The notes: generated by a model not told the origin, from the letters alone. Counted from the stretch's first letter, positions 1 through 8,868 are shown. The stretch: DNA of 64,000 bases from Corallincola platygyrae (GCF_039544265.1 NZ_BAABLI010000010.1:9893-73892), one strand, 5' to 3'. Made by a program: numbers and translations.

Positions 1-719
1 ACCAATATCACAGGCAGCTTTTTTGCCCATATTTTCAATTGACTGGCGATGATATGACGATGGCCTTCATCGATTGCAGAAAATGGCTCGTCCAATAGCA
101 GTGCACTGGGACGGACACAGATCGCTCGGGCCAACGCCACGCGTTGACGCTCGCCCCCTGAAAGCACGGCAACCGGGCGATCCAGCAACGATCTTAACGA
201 GAGTAGATCGATCAACTGCTCCAAACTGGCGATCTCTGGATTGGGAAAAGGCTTGGCCAGTTTCAGGTTTTCAATGACGGTGAGATGGGAAAACAGTGCG
301 CTGTGCTGAGGCACATAACCCAGCTGCCTGAGTTCTGGTTTTAGGGCTGGGCATGCTTGAGTTTCACTGTGTTGATTGTGAAGGGACGACGAGCTTTCTG
401 TGCTTTCTGCACTTTCTGCGTGTTCAGCACTTTCTGCACCAGCGGCGCTCTCAGCATTTCCCACGCTTGCAGCCCAATCTTCATGCAAACCCGTCGCGCA
501 AATGCCGTGAATAGTCTGCGTGCGAACTGAGCGCTGCCAACACTCACCAAAAAACTCAATCTGCCCTTCCAGCGACTCCAGCCCAGCCAGCCATCGAAGC
601 AAGGTTGACTTCCCCTCACCTGAACGTCCATAAATGCCCGTAATACCTGTTGAGGCCAGCTCAACGGATTGAGATGAAAATAAGTTATTCCAATGTTTAT
701 AAAGTAAAAAATGGATCAT
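1..719 (-). CDS. modC: Molybdate ABC importer ATPase ModC (3' part beyond window)
   Basis: Cytoplasmic ATPase that powers molybdate uptake through ModB. The frame is open from the ATG at 719 to the window edge, giving 239 residues; the C-terminal part, including any molybdate-binding domain, lies outside. Walker A GRSGEGKST is at residues 31-39, the Q-loop VPQ at 136-138, the signature LSGGERQR at 186-193 and Walker B ALLLDEP at 206-212. The start overlaps the modB stop as ATGA. The oddity is a low-complexity stretch of about 45 residues (roughly 88-131), rich in Ala-Glu-Ser, between the second beta strand and the Q-loop, where ModC proteins normally have a short loop. All motifs stay in one frame, so this is an insertion and not a frameshift. 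Confidence 0.9.
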   Translation of the reverse strand, partial: MIHFLLYKHWNNLFSSQSVELASTGITGIYGRSGEGKSTLLRWLAGLESLEGQIEFFGECWQRSVRTQTIHGICATGLHEDWAASVGNAESAAGAESAEHAESAESTESSSSLHNQHSETQACPALKPELRQLGYVPQHSALFSHLTVIENLKLAKPFPNPEIASLEQLIDLLSLRSLLDRPVAVLSGGERQRVALARAICVRPSALLLDEPFSAIDEGHRHIIASQLKIWAKKLPVIL

Positions 720-1438
720 TTTTCACCTCTAAAAAAAGCTTCAGGCCGCTTTTTATGATCATCTCCGCTACCAGCTCTCAGCCAGGTATAGGTAAGAGTT
801 AAGGCCATTAATGAAAACAGCAACAGGCCGCCCGCCAACCAGTGAGCAGATGCAAAGTCCAACGACTCAACATGATCAAACAGAACGATCGAAAGTACCT
901 GTGTTTGGCCTGGGATATTGCCACCTATCATCAACACCACACCAAACTCACCAACGGTATGGGCAAAACCCAATACCGCAGCAGCCCCGGTCGCTCTACG
1001 TGTCTGCGGCAGGATCAATTTAAACCAGCGCTGCACACGGGATAACCCCAAAGTACGCGCCACTTCCAACTGACTATGGTCCAGCCCTTGGTAAGCGGCT
1101 TGTAGCGGCTGCACGATAAACGGCAGGCTGTATAACATGGAGCCGATCACCAGCGCAGAGAAGCTAAATGCCAGTGGTGAACCGAATACCGCCTGCCACG
1201 CCTGTCCCAGAGGGCTTTGCGGCGCAAACCCAACCAGCAGATAAAAACCTAACACGGTGGGAGGGAGAATAAGCGGTAAAGCAACGGTTGCCTCAATCAG
1301 AGGACGCCAACGACGACGGGAATGCGCTAACCACCAGGCTAATGGCGGTGATAGCAGCAACAAAAGCACTGTGGTCACCGTTGCCAGCTTGAGCGTCAGC
1401 CAGAGCGCAGCCATATCAGGGCCAGACAACCAACTCAC
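716..1438 (-). CDS. modB: Molybdate ABC importer permease ModB
   Basis: Inner-membrane permease of the ModABC molybdate importer. The 240-residue protein is close to the usual ModB length and is mostly hydrophobic, with about five membrane segments. The cytoplasmic coupling loop reads EVARTLGLSRVQRWFKLILP (about residues 125-144), the EAA motif that docks on ModC. The start at 1438 overlaps the modA stop by four bases (ATGA), and its stop overlaps the modC start in the same way, so modABC is translationally coupled. Family and context agree; substrate is inferred from the neighbouring molybdenum cofactor genes. Confidence 0.93.
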   Translation of the reverse strand: MSWLSGPDMAALWLTLKLATVTTVLLLLLSPPLAWWLAHSRRRWRPLIEATVALPLILPPTVLGFYLLVGFAPQSPLGQAWQAVFGSPLAFSFSALVIGSMLYSLPFIVQPLQAAYQGLDHSQLEVARTLGLSRVQRWFKLILPQTRRATGAAAVLGFAHTVGEFGVVLMIGGNIPGQTQVLSIVLFDHVESLDFASAHWLAGGLLLFSLMALTLTYTWLRAGSGDDHKKRPEAFFRGEK

Positions 1439-2283
1439 GATTGTCCTCCAACACTTTCAATCACCGAAGGCTCTACACTTGCCGCTTCAAACCCAAGCGC
1501 TTTTACAGCTTGCTGCCCAGGCCCCATCAAGTAACGAAGAAACGCCCATGCCAGAGCCTGATTACCTCGGCTAATCACCACGGCCTGATGCGCCATCCGT
1601 TGGTAAAGGTAACTGGGCAACTCCAGATAATCTGTTTCGATACCGCCCTGAATGAGTAACGACAGCGGCAGCAAACCGGCGGCAATATTGCCACCAGCAA
1701 CGAATTGATACGCCTGTGACGCGCCTGCACCACGCACTAACTGGCTCTGCATCTTTTGCCACAACCCAAGAGACTCCAACACCTGCTGAGCAGCCTCACC
1801 GTAGGGTGCGGTTCTCGGGTTGGCAATCGCCAGGCGCGACACCTGATTCAGTTTATCCAGATCAGGCAAGCCTCCCTGGTGCGCGCCGCCCGGCGGCCAC
1901 CAGAATACCAATCGGCCATACGCATACGTCAGGCGACTATCTGCCAATCCAATACCGCGCTCCACCAGTAACTTTGGGCGCTCACTGTCAGCAGACAAAA
2001 ACAGGTCAAATGGCGCGCCATGAAGCAGTTGGTTGGCAAGAACACCACTGGAGGCAGATGCAATCCGAATAGCAACGCCGGTTTCTGAGGAGTATTCAGC
2101 GGCGATCTGCTCGGCCACCGGCTTAAAGCTATTGGCAACAGCAATGGTCAGAGTTTGGGGCAAGGTCTGGCGAGACGTATTCTGTGGCCGAGGGTCAGCC
2201 AGACTGGTGCTAGACAGACTGTTCAGCAGAAAGAAGAAGGTGAAAGTGAGGAATCTGACGTGCCAAGCGCGGTCTACTCCCAT
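1435..2283 (-). CDS. modA: Molybdate-binding periplasmic protein ModA
   Basis: Periplasmic solute-binding protein that delivers molybdate to ModBC. The 282-residue protein opens with a signal peptide (charged start, then a run of Phe/Leu, likely cleaved after SLA near residue 29). The mature part begins with the ModA pattern LTIAVANSFKPVAEQIA and contains ASSGVLANQLLHGAPFDLFLSA, in which the oxyanion-binding Ser lies. GQQAVKALGFE near the C-terminus is also typical. The first ten bases overlap the end of moaE, so cofactor synthesis and molybdate uptake genes form one transcript. Start at 2283 is the only one giving a complete signal peptide. Confidence 0.92.
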   Translation of the reverse strand: MGVDRAWHVRFLTFTFFFLLNSLSSTSLADPRPQNTSRQTLPQTLTIAVANSFKPVAEQIAAEYSSETGVAIRIASASSGVLANQLLHGAPFDLFLSADSERPKLLVERGIGLADSRLTYAYGRLVFWWPPGGAHQGGLPDLDKLNQVSRLAIANPRTAPYGEAAQQVLESLGLWQKMQSQLVRGAGASQAYQFVAGGNIAAGLLPLSLLIQGGIETDYLELPSYLYQRMAHQAVVISRGNQALAWAFLRYLMGPGQQAVKALGFEAASVEPSVIESVGGQS

Positions 2284-2756
2284 CGACGACGCTCCTGTTG
2301 ATCACTTTCTCTGGCATCTACCCACTGGGTTTGGCCACCCGACGTTTCCTTTTTCCAGAAAGGCGCTTCCGTTTTCAGGTAATCCATAATGAACTGCGCA
2401 GCGCTGAATGCCGCCTGACGATGCGCTGAGGCCACCCCTACAAAAACGATCTGAGCATTGAGCGGCAGCGCGCCAACGCGATGGATCACGGTGACAGGGC
2501 CCAGCGGCCAACGCGCTCGCGCACGCTCTACAATGGATGCCAGCGCTTTTTCGGTCATGCCAGGGTAGTGTTCGAGAAACAGCTCGGATACGGGTGCTGG
2601 GGATGTGACTTTTTGGGGATCCGTATAATCCCGCACCAAGCCAGTAAAGGTCACCACAGCGCCGCAATCGGACTGACTGGCAAGCTGTTGGTACTCAGCC
2701 CCAAGATCAAAATCCTGCGTTTGTACCCGGATCTCTGTCTGCGTCTGAACCATCAC
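2274..2756 (-). CDS. moaE: Molybdopterin synthase large subunit MoaE
   Basis: Catalytic large subunit of molybdopterin synthase, which with MoaD inserts two sulfurs into cyclic pyranopterin monophosphate. Diagnostic stretches are GAVVTFTGLVRDY, LFLEHYPGMTEKAL and VIHRVGALPLNAQIVFVGVA, followed by FIMDYLKTEAPFWKKE with the catalytic lysines. At 160 residues it matches the family. The first codon at 2756 is GTG and overlaps the moaD stop (TAGTG); an ATG follows directly at 2753, so the exact start is uncertain by one codon. The 3' end overlaps modA by ten bases. Confidence 0.94.
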   Translation of the reverse strand: MMVQTQTEIRVQTQDFDLGAEYQQLASQSDCGAVVTFTGLVRDYTDPQKVTSPAPVSELFLEHYPGMTEKALASIVERARARWPLGPVTVIHRVGALPLNAQIVFVGVASAHRQAAFSAAQFIMDYLKTEAPFWKKETSGGQTQWVDARESDQQERRRWE

Positions 2757-3007
2757 TAGCCACCCGTCACTGGCGGAAACAGCGCCACTTCATCATCATC
2801 AGAAAGCAGCGTATCCCAGGGCACCATGGCCTGATTGACAGCCACCAGCAGTGATGGCTGAGAAAGGGCCTTTTGCCACGCCTCACCACGAGACTTTAAT
2901 CGTTCGCGCAAGCCATCGGCAGTCAGTGATTCACCCGTCGCCAATGGTTCCTGCAGTTCCGAGGTGCCCAACGTGTCTCTGAGTGACGCAAAAAACAAAA
3001 CCTTCAT
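2756..3007 (-). CDS. moaD: Molybdopterin synthase sulfur-carrier subunit MoaD
   Basis: Small ubiquitin-fold sulfur carrier that gives its C-terminal thiocarboxylate to MoaE. The protein ends in the required Gly-Gly (PPVTGG) and begins MKVLFFASLRDTLG, as MoaD proteins do. The start at 3007 is chosen because an AGGAG sequence lies just upstream (3011-3016 region) and because it gives 83 residues, the family size; a longer reading from 3058 would add 17 unrelated residues. Its stop touches the moaE start. Confidence 0.92.
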   Translation of the reverse strand: MKVLFFASLRDTLGTSELQEPLATGESLTADGLRERLKSRGEAWQKALSQPSLLVAVNQAMVPWDTLLSDDDEVALFPPVTGG

Positions 3008-3089
3008 AACTCTCCTATTACCGCTTTTATAGTCGCCTCTATGACTCATCGCTGACACTAATTACCCAAACAAATCGCCCAAGCCTGGG

Positions 3090-3575
3090 TTAACTCTCTG
3101 CTTTAAAGTGACCGGACTTACCACCCTGCTTTTCCAGTAATTTCACCTCTGAAATTACCATATCTTTCTGTACCGCTTTACACATGTCGTAGAGGGTTAA
3201 TGCCGCGACTGACGCCGCTGTCAGTGCTTCCATCTCCACGCCGGTTTTGCCGCTAAGCTTGCACAGAGTTTCAATTCGCACGCAGTGATTTTCCGTATCA
3301 GGGATCAGGTCTACCTCAACCTTACTCAACATTAACGGATGGCAAAGCGGGATCAGGTCCCAGGTCCGTTTCGCCGCTTGAATGCCCGCAATGCGACAGG
3401 TTGCAAACACGTCCCCCTTGTGGTGTTGACCGGAAAGGATCAATTCCAGGGTCTCAGGCGCCATGGTAATGGTTGCTTGGGCGCGGGCGATCCGGGTCGT
3501 CACTGCTTTTTCCCCCACATCGACCATGTGGGCTTCACCACTTTGGTTTATGTGAGTTAACTGCGAGTCGGACAT
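3090..3575 (-). CDS. moaC: Cyclic pyranopterin monophosphate synthase MoaC
   Basis: Second enzyme of molybdenum cofactor synthesis; it converts the MoaA product 3',8-cyclo-GTP to cyclic pyranopterin monophosphate. The 161-residue protein starts MSDSQLTHINQSGEAHMVDV, very like other MoaC N-termini, and holds KRTWDLIPLCHPL and the GKTGVEMEALTAASVAALTLYDMCKA stretch (here separated into GKTGVEMEALTAAS and VAALTLYDMCKA) that carries active-site residues including Glu and Asp. It overlaps the end of moaB by 19 bases; moaD follows 82 bases downstream. Confidence 0.95.
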   Translation of the reverse strand: MSDSQLTHINQSGEAHMVDVGEKAVTTRIARAQATITMAPETLELILSGQHHKGDVFATCRIAGIQAAKRTWDLIPLCHPLMLSKVEVDLIPDTENHCVRIETLCKLSGKTGVEMEALTAASVAALTLYDMCKAVQKDMVISEVKLLEKQGGKSGHFKAES

Positions 3576-4105
3576 GGGGCTACCTCTGTATCAACCACTT
3601 TTAGGTGAGGCACAAAGTTACAGGGTTTATGGCTGGCATCGAGCTGTTCAGCAATAATTTTGGTCCAGCCAGTGCGACAGGCATTGGTTGAGCCCGGCAT
3701 ACAGAAGATCACCGTACCATTGGCAAACCCGGCAACCGCGCGGGACTGCACTGTCGACGTACCAATCTCAGTATAAGAGATGGCGCGGAACAGCTCACCA
3801 AAGCCCTCAACCGGCTTATCAAACAGCGGGGTTAACGCTTCCGGCGTGGTATCTCGACCGGTAAAGCCTGTACCGCCAGTCACCAGCACCGCCTGCACAT
3901 TGGTTGATGCGATCCATTGAGAAACAATGGCACGCAGTTGATAGATATCGTCTTTGGCGATCTCACGGGCAACGACCTGATGGCCAGCTTCAGTGGCCGA
4001 ATCGACCAGCAATTGCCCCGAGGTGTCGGTTTCCAGGGTGCGAGTATCAGAAACCGTAAGCACGGCAACGTTAAGAGATTGGAACGGACCAGATAAGTGA
4101 CTCAT
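3557..4105 (-). CDS. moaB: Molybdenum cofactor biosynthesis protein MoaB (MogA-like fold)
   Basis: Molybdopterin adenylyltransferase-like protein of the MoaB/MogA family, acting in the late, metal-insertion stage of Moco synthesis; the exact role of MoaB in bacteria that also have MogA is unsettled. Visible family motifs are VLVTGGTGFTGRDTTPEAL and the conserved GFGELFRAISYTEIGTSTVQ, then VIFCMPGSTNACRTGW. Length 182 is slightly above the E. coli MoaB. The gene lies 41 bases after mobA and overlaps moaC by 19 bases. Confidence 0.92.
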   Translation of the reverse strand: MSHLSGPFQSLNVAVLTVSDTRTLETDTSGQLLVDSATEAGHQVVAREIAKDDIYQLRAIVSQWIASTNVQAVLVTGGTGFTGRDTTPEALTPLFDKPVEGFGELFRAISYTEIGTSTVQSRAVAGFANGTVIFCMPGSTNACRTGWTKIIAEQLDASHKPCNFVPHLKVVDTEVAPCPTRS

Positions 4106-4146
4106 AACAGCGGTTCTTTCCTTGCAAAATAAAATAGTGATGACGG

Positions 4147-4869
4147 CTATTTTGACGGCGCTTGTGCCGATTTATGTCTCAACAATGCACGCCATTGTTC
4201 GGGCGTGTTGACGTTAGCAAATAGTGATGCCTGTTCAGGCAATGGTAACCACAGGGTGGACAGATGCTCAAGCAGGGCTTTGATTGAATGCAGGCGTCGA
4301 TCCTCGTTGGCCAATAAGTCATCGACTACCTGAACCAAATGGGTATTCAATTTCAGTTTTAACGGAAAGAAGCTTTTTTTAAATGCGACAAAGTCCTCCC
4401 TATGCTCAACCACTCGCTTGATTTCGATTGCTGGCAAGGTTGGCATATCAACAGGGATCACAACCAAGGCTTGCCCCTGACACTGTTGAATGCGCTCATC
4501 CTTTAATACTGCCTGCAGCCCGGCCAATGGACCTCGATTAGCTGACTGGTCAGGAACCGAAAGGGTGCCTGGATAGTCGCCACTGACATACACTTGCTGA
4601 CAACCTGCCTGTTGCAGCCGATCGATACTTTGCTGCAGCAGAGTTTGGCCATTCAACGCCAACAAAGCTTTATCCGTGCCCATGCGGGAGGAGCGACCAC
4701 CGGCGAGTACGATACCAATCGTTTTTTTACCGAGCGCATTTATGTCGATCGTATGTCTATCGGTCTTATTTGTGTCGGTCATGCCATAAGCGCTTGCTGC
4801 AGCGGCTTTGGCCGTGTCAGCAGTGTTCCTTTGCGTCGCGCCCGAGAAAGCCCTGTATTCATAATGCAT
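4147..4869 (-). CDS. mobA: Molybdenum cofactor guanylyltransferase MobA
   Basis: Transfers GMP to Mo-molybdopterin to make the MGD form needed by DMSO-reductase-family enzymes such as NapA encoded next door. The nucleotide-binding signature GIVLAGGRSSRMGTDKALL lies at about residues 52-70, followed by PVDMPTLP, the metal-binding Asp motif. The N-terminal stretch of about 50 residues before the signature is longer than usual. A second ATG at 4782 would leave about 21 residues before it and may be the true start; neither start has a convincing ribosome-binding site. First gene of the mobA-moaBCDE-modABC operon. Confidence 0.9.
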   Translation of the reverse strand: MHYEYRAFSGATQRNTADTAKAAAASAYGMTDTNKTDRHTIDINALGKKTIGIVLAGGRSSRMGTDKALLALNGQTLLQQSIDRLQQAGCQQVYVSGDYPGTLSVPDQSANRGPLAGLQAVLKDERIQQCQGQALVVIPVDMPTLPAIEIKRVVEHREDFVAFKKSFFPLKLKLNTHLVQVVDDLLANEDRRLHSIKALLEHLSTLWLPLPEQASLFANVNTPEQWRALLRHKSAQAPSK

Positions 4870-4915
4870 CAGTGTATAGAGATGTGTAATAAATCAAAGG
4901 GATAAGATAAAGAAC

Positions 4916-4941
4916 TTGGAGCAGGTGCCTGCCTGCTCCAA
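4916..4941 (-). terminator. Hairpin after napC, likely end of the nap transcript
   Basis: A perfect 10-bp inverted repeat (TTGGAGCAGG / CCTGCTCCAA, loop of six bases) lies 47 bases past the napC stop. On the minus strand it is followed by GTTCTTTATC, only a weak T tract. It separates nap from the mobA operon. Rho-independent termination is inferred. Confidence 0.55.
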
Positions 4942-4987
4942 CGATTCAGATCTGACTTACTAACCTAGACTATTACCAACCAGGCTC

Positions 4988-5575
4988 TTACCAACCATCG
5001 ACGCCAGCCATATCAGGCAGTTGGTGAGCGATACCTTTATGGCAATCGATACAGGTTTTCTCACCTGATGCCAATGACGTGCTGTGCTGAGCCGCAGCCC
5101 TTTGGCTCTGCTTGGTGAAATCCATGTAATCGAAGTTATGGCAGTTACGACACTCCAGCGAGTCATTTGCCTTTAAGCGGGCCCACTCATGTTGAGCAAG
5201 CTCCAGCCGTTTGGCTTCAAACTTCTCCCGGGTGTTGATAGTGCCAAATATCTTGCCCCACAACTCCTTACTGGCCTGCATTTTCCGCGCTATCTTGTCA
5301 GTCCAATTATGCGGCACGTGACAATCTGGACAGGTTGCCCTGACCCCGGAGCGGTTGCTGAAGTGGATGGTGGTACGCATCTCCTGATACACGTTGTCCT
5401 TCATCTCGTGACAACTGATACAGAAGGCCTCGGTATTAGACACTTCCAGCGCGGTGTTAAAGCCACCCCAGAAAATAATACCTGCCACAAAGCCACCTAC
5501 GGTCAAAAAGCCAAGACTGAAGTGCACGCTGGGGCGCGTCAGTACCCGCCAGCACTGTTTAATAAACTTCTTCAT
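4988..5575 (-). CDS. napC: Tetraheme cytochrome c NapC, quinol dehydrogenase for nitrate reductase
   Basis: Membrane-anchored NapC/NirT-family cytochrome that takes electrons from quinol and passes them to NapB in the periplasm. One N-terminal membrane anchor (about residues 18-40) is followed by four heme motifs: CISCH, CPDCH, CRNCH and CIDCH. The start at 5575 (MKKFIKQCW) has GAGGT seven bases upstream and gives 195 residues, the family size; an upstream in-frame start at 5629 would run into napB. It begins seven bases after the napB stop and is the last gene of the nap operon. No napGH is present, so NapC should be the only quinol link. Confidence 0.95.
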   Translation of the reverse strand: MKKFIKQCWRVLTRPSVHFSLGFLTVGGFVAGIIFWGGFNTALEVSNTEAFCISCHEMKDNVYQEMRTTIHFSNRSGVRATCPDCHVPHNWTDKIARKMQASKELWGKIFGTINTREKFEAKRLELAQHEWARLKANDSLECRNCHNFDYMDFTKQSQRAAAQHSTSLASGEKTCIDCHKGIAHQLPDMAGVDGW

Positions 5576-5582
5576 CGTGACC

Positions 5583-6047
5583 TCACTTGACCTGTTTGGC
5601 TTGTTCTTCCTTGAGCACCAGGTCGACATCCTTAAACTGATTTTCGACCAATGGGCGTACTTTATCCTGCGTCACATGGCACTGCTGGCAGAAGTAGCGT
5701 CGTGGCGAAACATCAGCCAGGAAGTTACCGTCCCGGTCCATAAAGTGGGTCACACTGACCATGGGCGCCTGGCTTTCTGGCGTGCGCTTACGAGAATGGC
5801 AGCTCAGGCAGGTGTTGGTATTCATATCAACCTGATAGCCATCAATCTTGTGAGGAATGATGGGCGGCTGCATCGGATAAGCACGCTGCAGTTTCTCATC
5901 ATCATTGACCACCTGCGCCATCATTGGCGGCTTACCCTCTTCATTGAGGGGCGTGTTGCCACGCAACGTGGCGACTTCAACTCGAGCCCAAACAACAGTG
6001 GTTATCAGTAGAACAAACAAGCCTGTAATGAGTTTTATCGTTTTCAT
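5583..6047 (-). CDS. napB: Diheme cytochrome c NapB, nitrate reductase small subunit
   Basis: Periplasmic electron-transfer subunit of the Nap complex, receiving electrons from NapC and reducing NapA. A cleavable signal peptide (MKTIKLITGLFVLLITTVVW, cut after ARV/WA region near residue 22) precedes two heme motifs, CLSCH and CQQCH. The ATG at 6047 is preferred because AGGAG lies eight bases upstream; a GTG at 6056 would sit directly on that site. Length 154 is normal. It follows napA by 11 bases. Confidence 0.95.
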   Translation of the reverse strand: MKTIKLITGLFVLLITTVVWARVEVATLRGNTPLNEEGKPPMMAQVVNDDEKLQRAYPMQPPIIPHKIDGYQVDMNTNTCLSCHSRKRTPESQAPMVSVTHFMDRDGNFLADVSPRRYFCQQCHVTQDKVRPLVENQFKDVDLVLKEEQAKQVK

Positions 6048-6058
6048 TGTTTGCACTC

Positions 6059-8554
6059 CTATACCTTCTCAATCCGCACGGCACACTTCTTAAAGTCTGT
6101 CTGCTTGGATATCGGGTCGGTGGCATCTAACGTCACTTTGTTAATCAGCTGAGTGGCATCAAACCAAGGCACATATACCAGTCCCTTCGGTGGCTTGTTT
6201 CGTCCGCGGGTTTCAACCCGTGTTCTAATCTCACCACGCCGGGAGGTCACCTTCACTTCATCTCCTCGGCGCACACCAAGTGCCAACGCATCATCAGGAT
6301 GAATAAAGCAAACTGCGCTGGGGAAGGATTTGTGCAGCTCAGGTACCCGTTGTGTCATCGAGCCTGAATGCCAGTGCTCCAGTACCCGGCCTGTTGATAA
6401 CCAGAATGGATACTCTTTATCAGGTGCCTCTGCAGCGGGTTCATAAGGCAGTGCGAAGATAATCGCGCGGCCATCAGGTTTGCCATAAAACTCAAAACCC
6501 GTACCTGGTTTCACATAAGGGTCAGAACCCTCTTTGTAGCGCCAGAGCGTTTCTTTTCCATCAACCACTGGCCAACGAAGACCTCGGGTCTGGTGATAGA
6601 CTTCGTAGTCGGCCAGGTCATGGGCCTTACCACGACCAAAGGTCGCATACTCTTCAAACAGCCCTTTCTGAACATAGAATCCAAAATGTTTGGATTCCTG
6701 ATTCTCGTATTCCGGGTTGATATCTTTCAGTGGGAATTTGTCGACATTGCCGTTGCGGAACAACACTTCATATAAAGTTTTGCCCTTATATTCTGGGTTC
6801 GCATCCAGAATATCCGCAGGCCACACTTCGTCAGTGGTGAAACGCTTAGCGAACTCCATCAGCTGCCAGGTATCTGAGCGTGCTTCACCGGGAGCATTAG
6901 TCAGCTGATACCAAGTTTGTGTGCGTCGCTCGGCGTTACCATAAGCGCCCTCTTTCTCGACCCACATCGCCGTGGGGAGAATAAGATCTGCCGCCTCAGC
7001 AGTCACTGTAGGATAAGCATCAGACACAACGATGAAGTTATTCGGGTTGCGATACCCCGGATACGTCTCCTCGTTCATATTGGCTGCTGCCTGCAGGTTA
7101 TTGTTTACCTGGATCCAGTAGGCATTCATCTCGCCATCACGCAACTTACGGTTATGTTGGACCGCATGAAACCCCGGTTTTGGCGGGATCAGGCCCGAAG
7201 GCAGTTTCCAAATCTTCTCAGCTATGGCTCTGTGCTTGGGATTAGCCACCACCATATCTGCTGGCAGACGATGGCAGAAAGTACCGACTTCACGGGCGGT
7301 ACCACAAGCGGAAGGTTGCCCGGTCAGTGAGAATGGACTGTTACCCGGTGTGGAAATTTTTCCTGTTAACAGGTGAATGTTGTAGACCAGATTGTTACAC
7401 CATACGCCACGGGTATGCTGGTTAAAACCCATGGTCCAGAATGATGTCACTTTACGGTTAGGATCGGCGTAAAGCTCTGCCAGTTGCTTGAGCTGTGACT
7501 CAGGTACGCCAGACAACTTAGAGACATATTTGGCGTCGTACTTGCTGACAAACTTAGCGTATTCTTCGAAAGTGATCTTCTCTGAGCCACCCGCTTTACC
7601 TGCATTTTTTGCTTTCTTCTGCAACGGATGCTCATCACGCAGGCCATAACCGATATCGTCATTGCCCATATGGAAGTTGGTGTGTTTATCCACAAACTCC
7701 CAGTTCACCTTATCGTTTTGGATAATGTAGTTGGCGATATAGTTGAGGATCGCCAAGTCCGTTTGCGGCGTAAATATCATCGGGATATCGGCCAGCTCGT
7801 AACTGCGGTGCTCAAAGGTTGATAGCACTGCCACTTTCACATGTGGCGCGCTCAAGCGGCGGTCAGTGACCCGAGTCCACAGGATCGGATGCATCTCGGC
7901 CATATTTGAGCCCCACAGTACAAACGCGTCTGCGGACTCCATATCGTCATAACAGCCCATCGGCTCATCGATACCAAAGGTACGCATGAATCCAGCCACC
8001 GCAGATGCCATGCAATGACGCGCATTCGGCTCGATATTGTTGGAACGAAAACCAGCTTTCATCAGCTTTGATGCGGCGTAGCCTTCCATCACGGTCCATT
8101 GACCGGATCCAAACATGCCGACACCTTCTGGGCCTTTCTCTTTCAGCGTCTTCTTAAACTGTGCCGCCATTACATCGAACGCTTCATCCCAACTCACAGT
8201 GGTGAATTCACCCTGCTTGTCGTATTTGCCGTTCTTTTTGCGCAGCAACGGCTGTTGCAGGCGATCTTTGCCGTACAGAATTTTTGAGAGGAAGTAGCCT
8301 TTGACACAGTTCAGGCCCTTGTTCACCGGCGAATTGATATCCCCGTGTGTAGCGACTACGCGCTCACCTCGGGTGGCAACATTCACGCTACACCCTGTGC
8401 CGCAGAAACGGCACGGAGCTTTCGACCACTTAAGCTTGGTCTGGTCTGAGGCCGTGATCAGATTGCTGGCACCCGCAGGCAGGGTGACGCCAGCCACCGC
8501 AGCTGCCGTAGCGGCGGCATTAGCTTTGATAAACGAACGACGTGTCACTTTCAT
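6059..8554 (-). CDS. napA: Periplasmic nitrate reductase catalytic subunit NapA
   Basis: Molybdenum enzyme reducing nitrate to nitrite in the periplasm. At 831 residues it has full family length. The start MKVTRRSFIK is a twin-arginine (Tat) export signal; the following hydrophobic stretch runs to about residue 29. Cys48, Cys51, Cys55 and Cys83 form the [4Fe-4S] site (CRFCGTGC and NCVKG). Cys181, in NARHCMASA, is the expected Mo ligand. The cofactor is bis-MGD, made by the moa/mob genes encoded next to it. The start overlaps the napD stop by four bases. Confidence 0.98.
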   Translation of the reverse strand: MKVTRRSFIKANAAATAAAVAGVTLPAGASNLITASDQTKLKWSKAPCRFCGTGCSVNVATRGERVVATHGDINSPVNKGLNCVKGYFLSKILYGKDRLQQPLLRKKNGKYDKQGEFTTVSWDEAFDVMAAQFKKTLKEKGPEGVGMFGSGQWTVMEGYAASKLMKAGFRSNNIEPNARHCMASAVAGFMRTFGIDEPMGCYDDMESADAFVLWGSNMAEMHPILWTRVTDRRLSAPHVKVAVLSTFEHRSYELADIPMIFTPQTDLAILNYIANYIIQNDKVNWEFVDKHTNFHMGNDDIGYGLRDEHPLQKKAKNAGKAGGSEKITFEEYAKFVSKYDAKYVSKLSGVPESQLKQLAELYADPNRKVTSFWTMGFNQHTRGVWCNNLVYNIHLLTGKISTPGNSPFSLTGQPSACGTAREVGTFCHRLPADMVVANPKHRAIAEKIWKLPSGLIPPKPGFHAVQHNRKLRDGEMNAYWIQVNNNLQAAANMNEETYPGYRNPNNFIVVSDAYPTVTAEAADLILPTAMWVEKEGAYGNAERRTQTWYQLTNAPGEARSDTWQLMEFAKRFTTDEVWPADILDANPEYKGKTLYEVLFRNGNVDKFPLKDINPEYENQESKHFGFYVQKGLFEEYATFGRGKAHDLADYEVYHQTRGLRWPVVDGKETLWRYKEGSDPYVKPGTGFEFYGKPDGRAIIFALPYEPAAEAPDKEYPFWLSTGRVLEHWHSGSMTQRVPELHKSFPSAVCFIHPDDALALGVRRGDEVKVTSRRGEIRTRVETRGRNKPPKGLVYVPWFDATQLINKVTLDATDPISKQTDFKKCAVRIEKV

Positions 8555-8868
8555 AGCGCTTCTACTCCCACATTTGCCGGCGTAAGAGCTGTTTGCTCTT
8601 CACGGGCATCATCAATCTGATGAAACACCAGGCTGGTGCTTAGCACGCCCGGCAGGTAATTAATCTCACTGATTGCATCCAGTACTGCGTGTTCGGTCAG
8701 GGTTTCGAGGGTCACCACCATCTTGCCCTGTTCATTACCGCCTTGAATTTCCAATCCAGGCTTCTGATCCAGGTAGTCAGTCACATCAGCCATCACGTCG
8801 GGACGCATATGCACTACCAGGCTGGAAATGTGCACGACGTCGGCGTTCTCTAGTTGCTCAGCTGTCAT
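8551..8868 (-). CDS. napD: NapD, Tat-signal chaperone for NapA
   Basis: Small cytoplasmic chaperone that binds the NapA Tat signal and aids cofactor loading before export. The protein shows the NapD pattern VVHISSLVVHMRPDVMADV and VVTLETLTEHAVLDAISEIN. The ATG at 8868 is chosen because it overlaps the napF stop (ATGA) and has GGAGAAG upstream; this gives 105 residues. An upstream in-frame start at 8937 would add 23 residues inside napF. Its stop overlaps the napA start by four bases. Confidence 0.93.
   Translation of the reverse strand: MTAEQLENADVVHISSLVVHMRPDVMADVTDYLDQKPGLEIQGGNEQGKMVVTLETLTEHAVLDAISEINYLPGVLSTSLVFHQIDDAREEQTALTPANVGVEAL

Noticed and set aside
341..664. Open frame of 107 codons on the minus strand inside modC
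   Set aside because: It is out of frame with the ModC motifs, which all lie in one uninterrupted frame from 719 to the window edge. It is not evidence of a modC frameshift.
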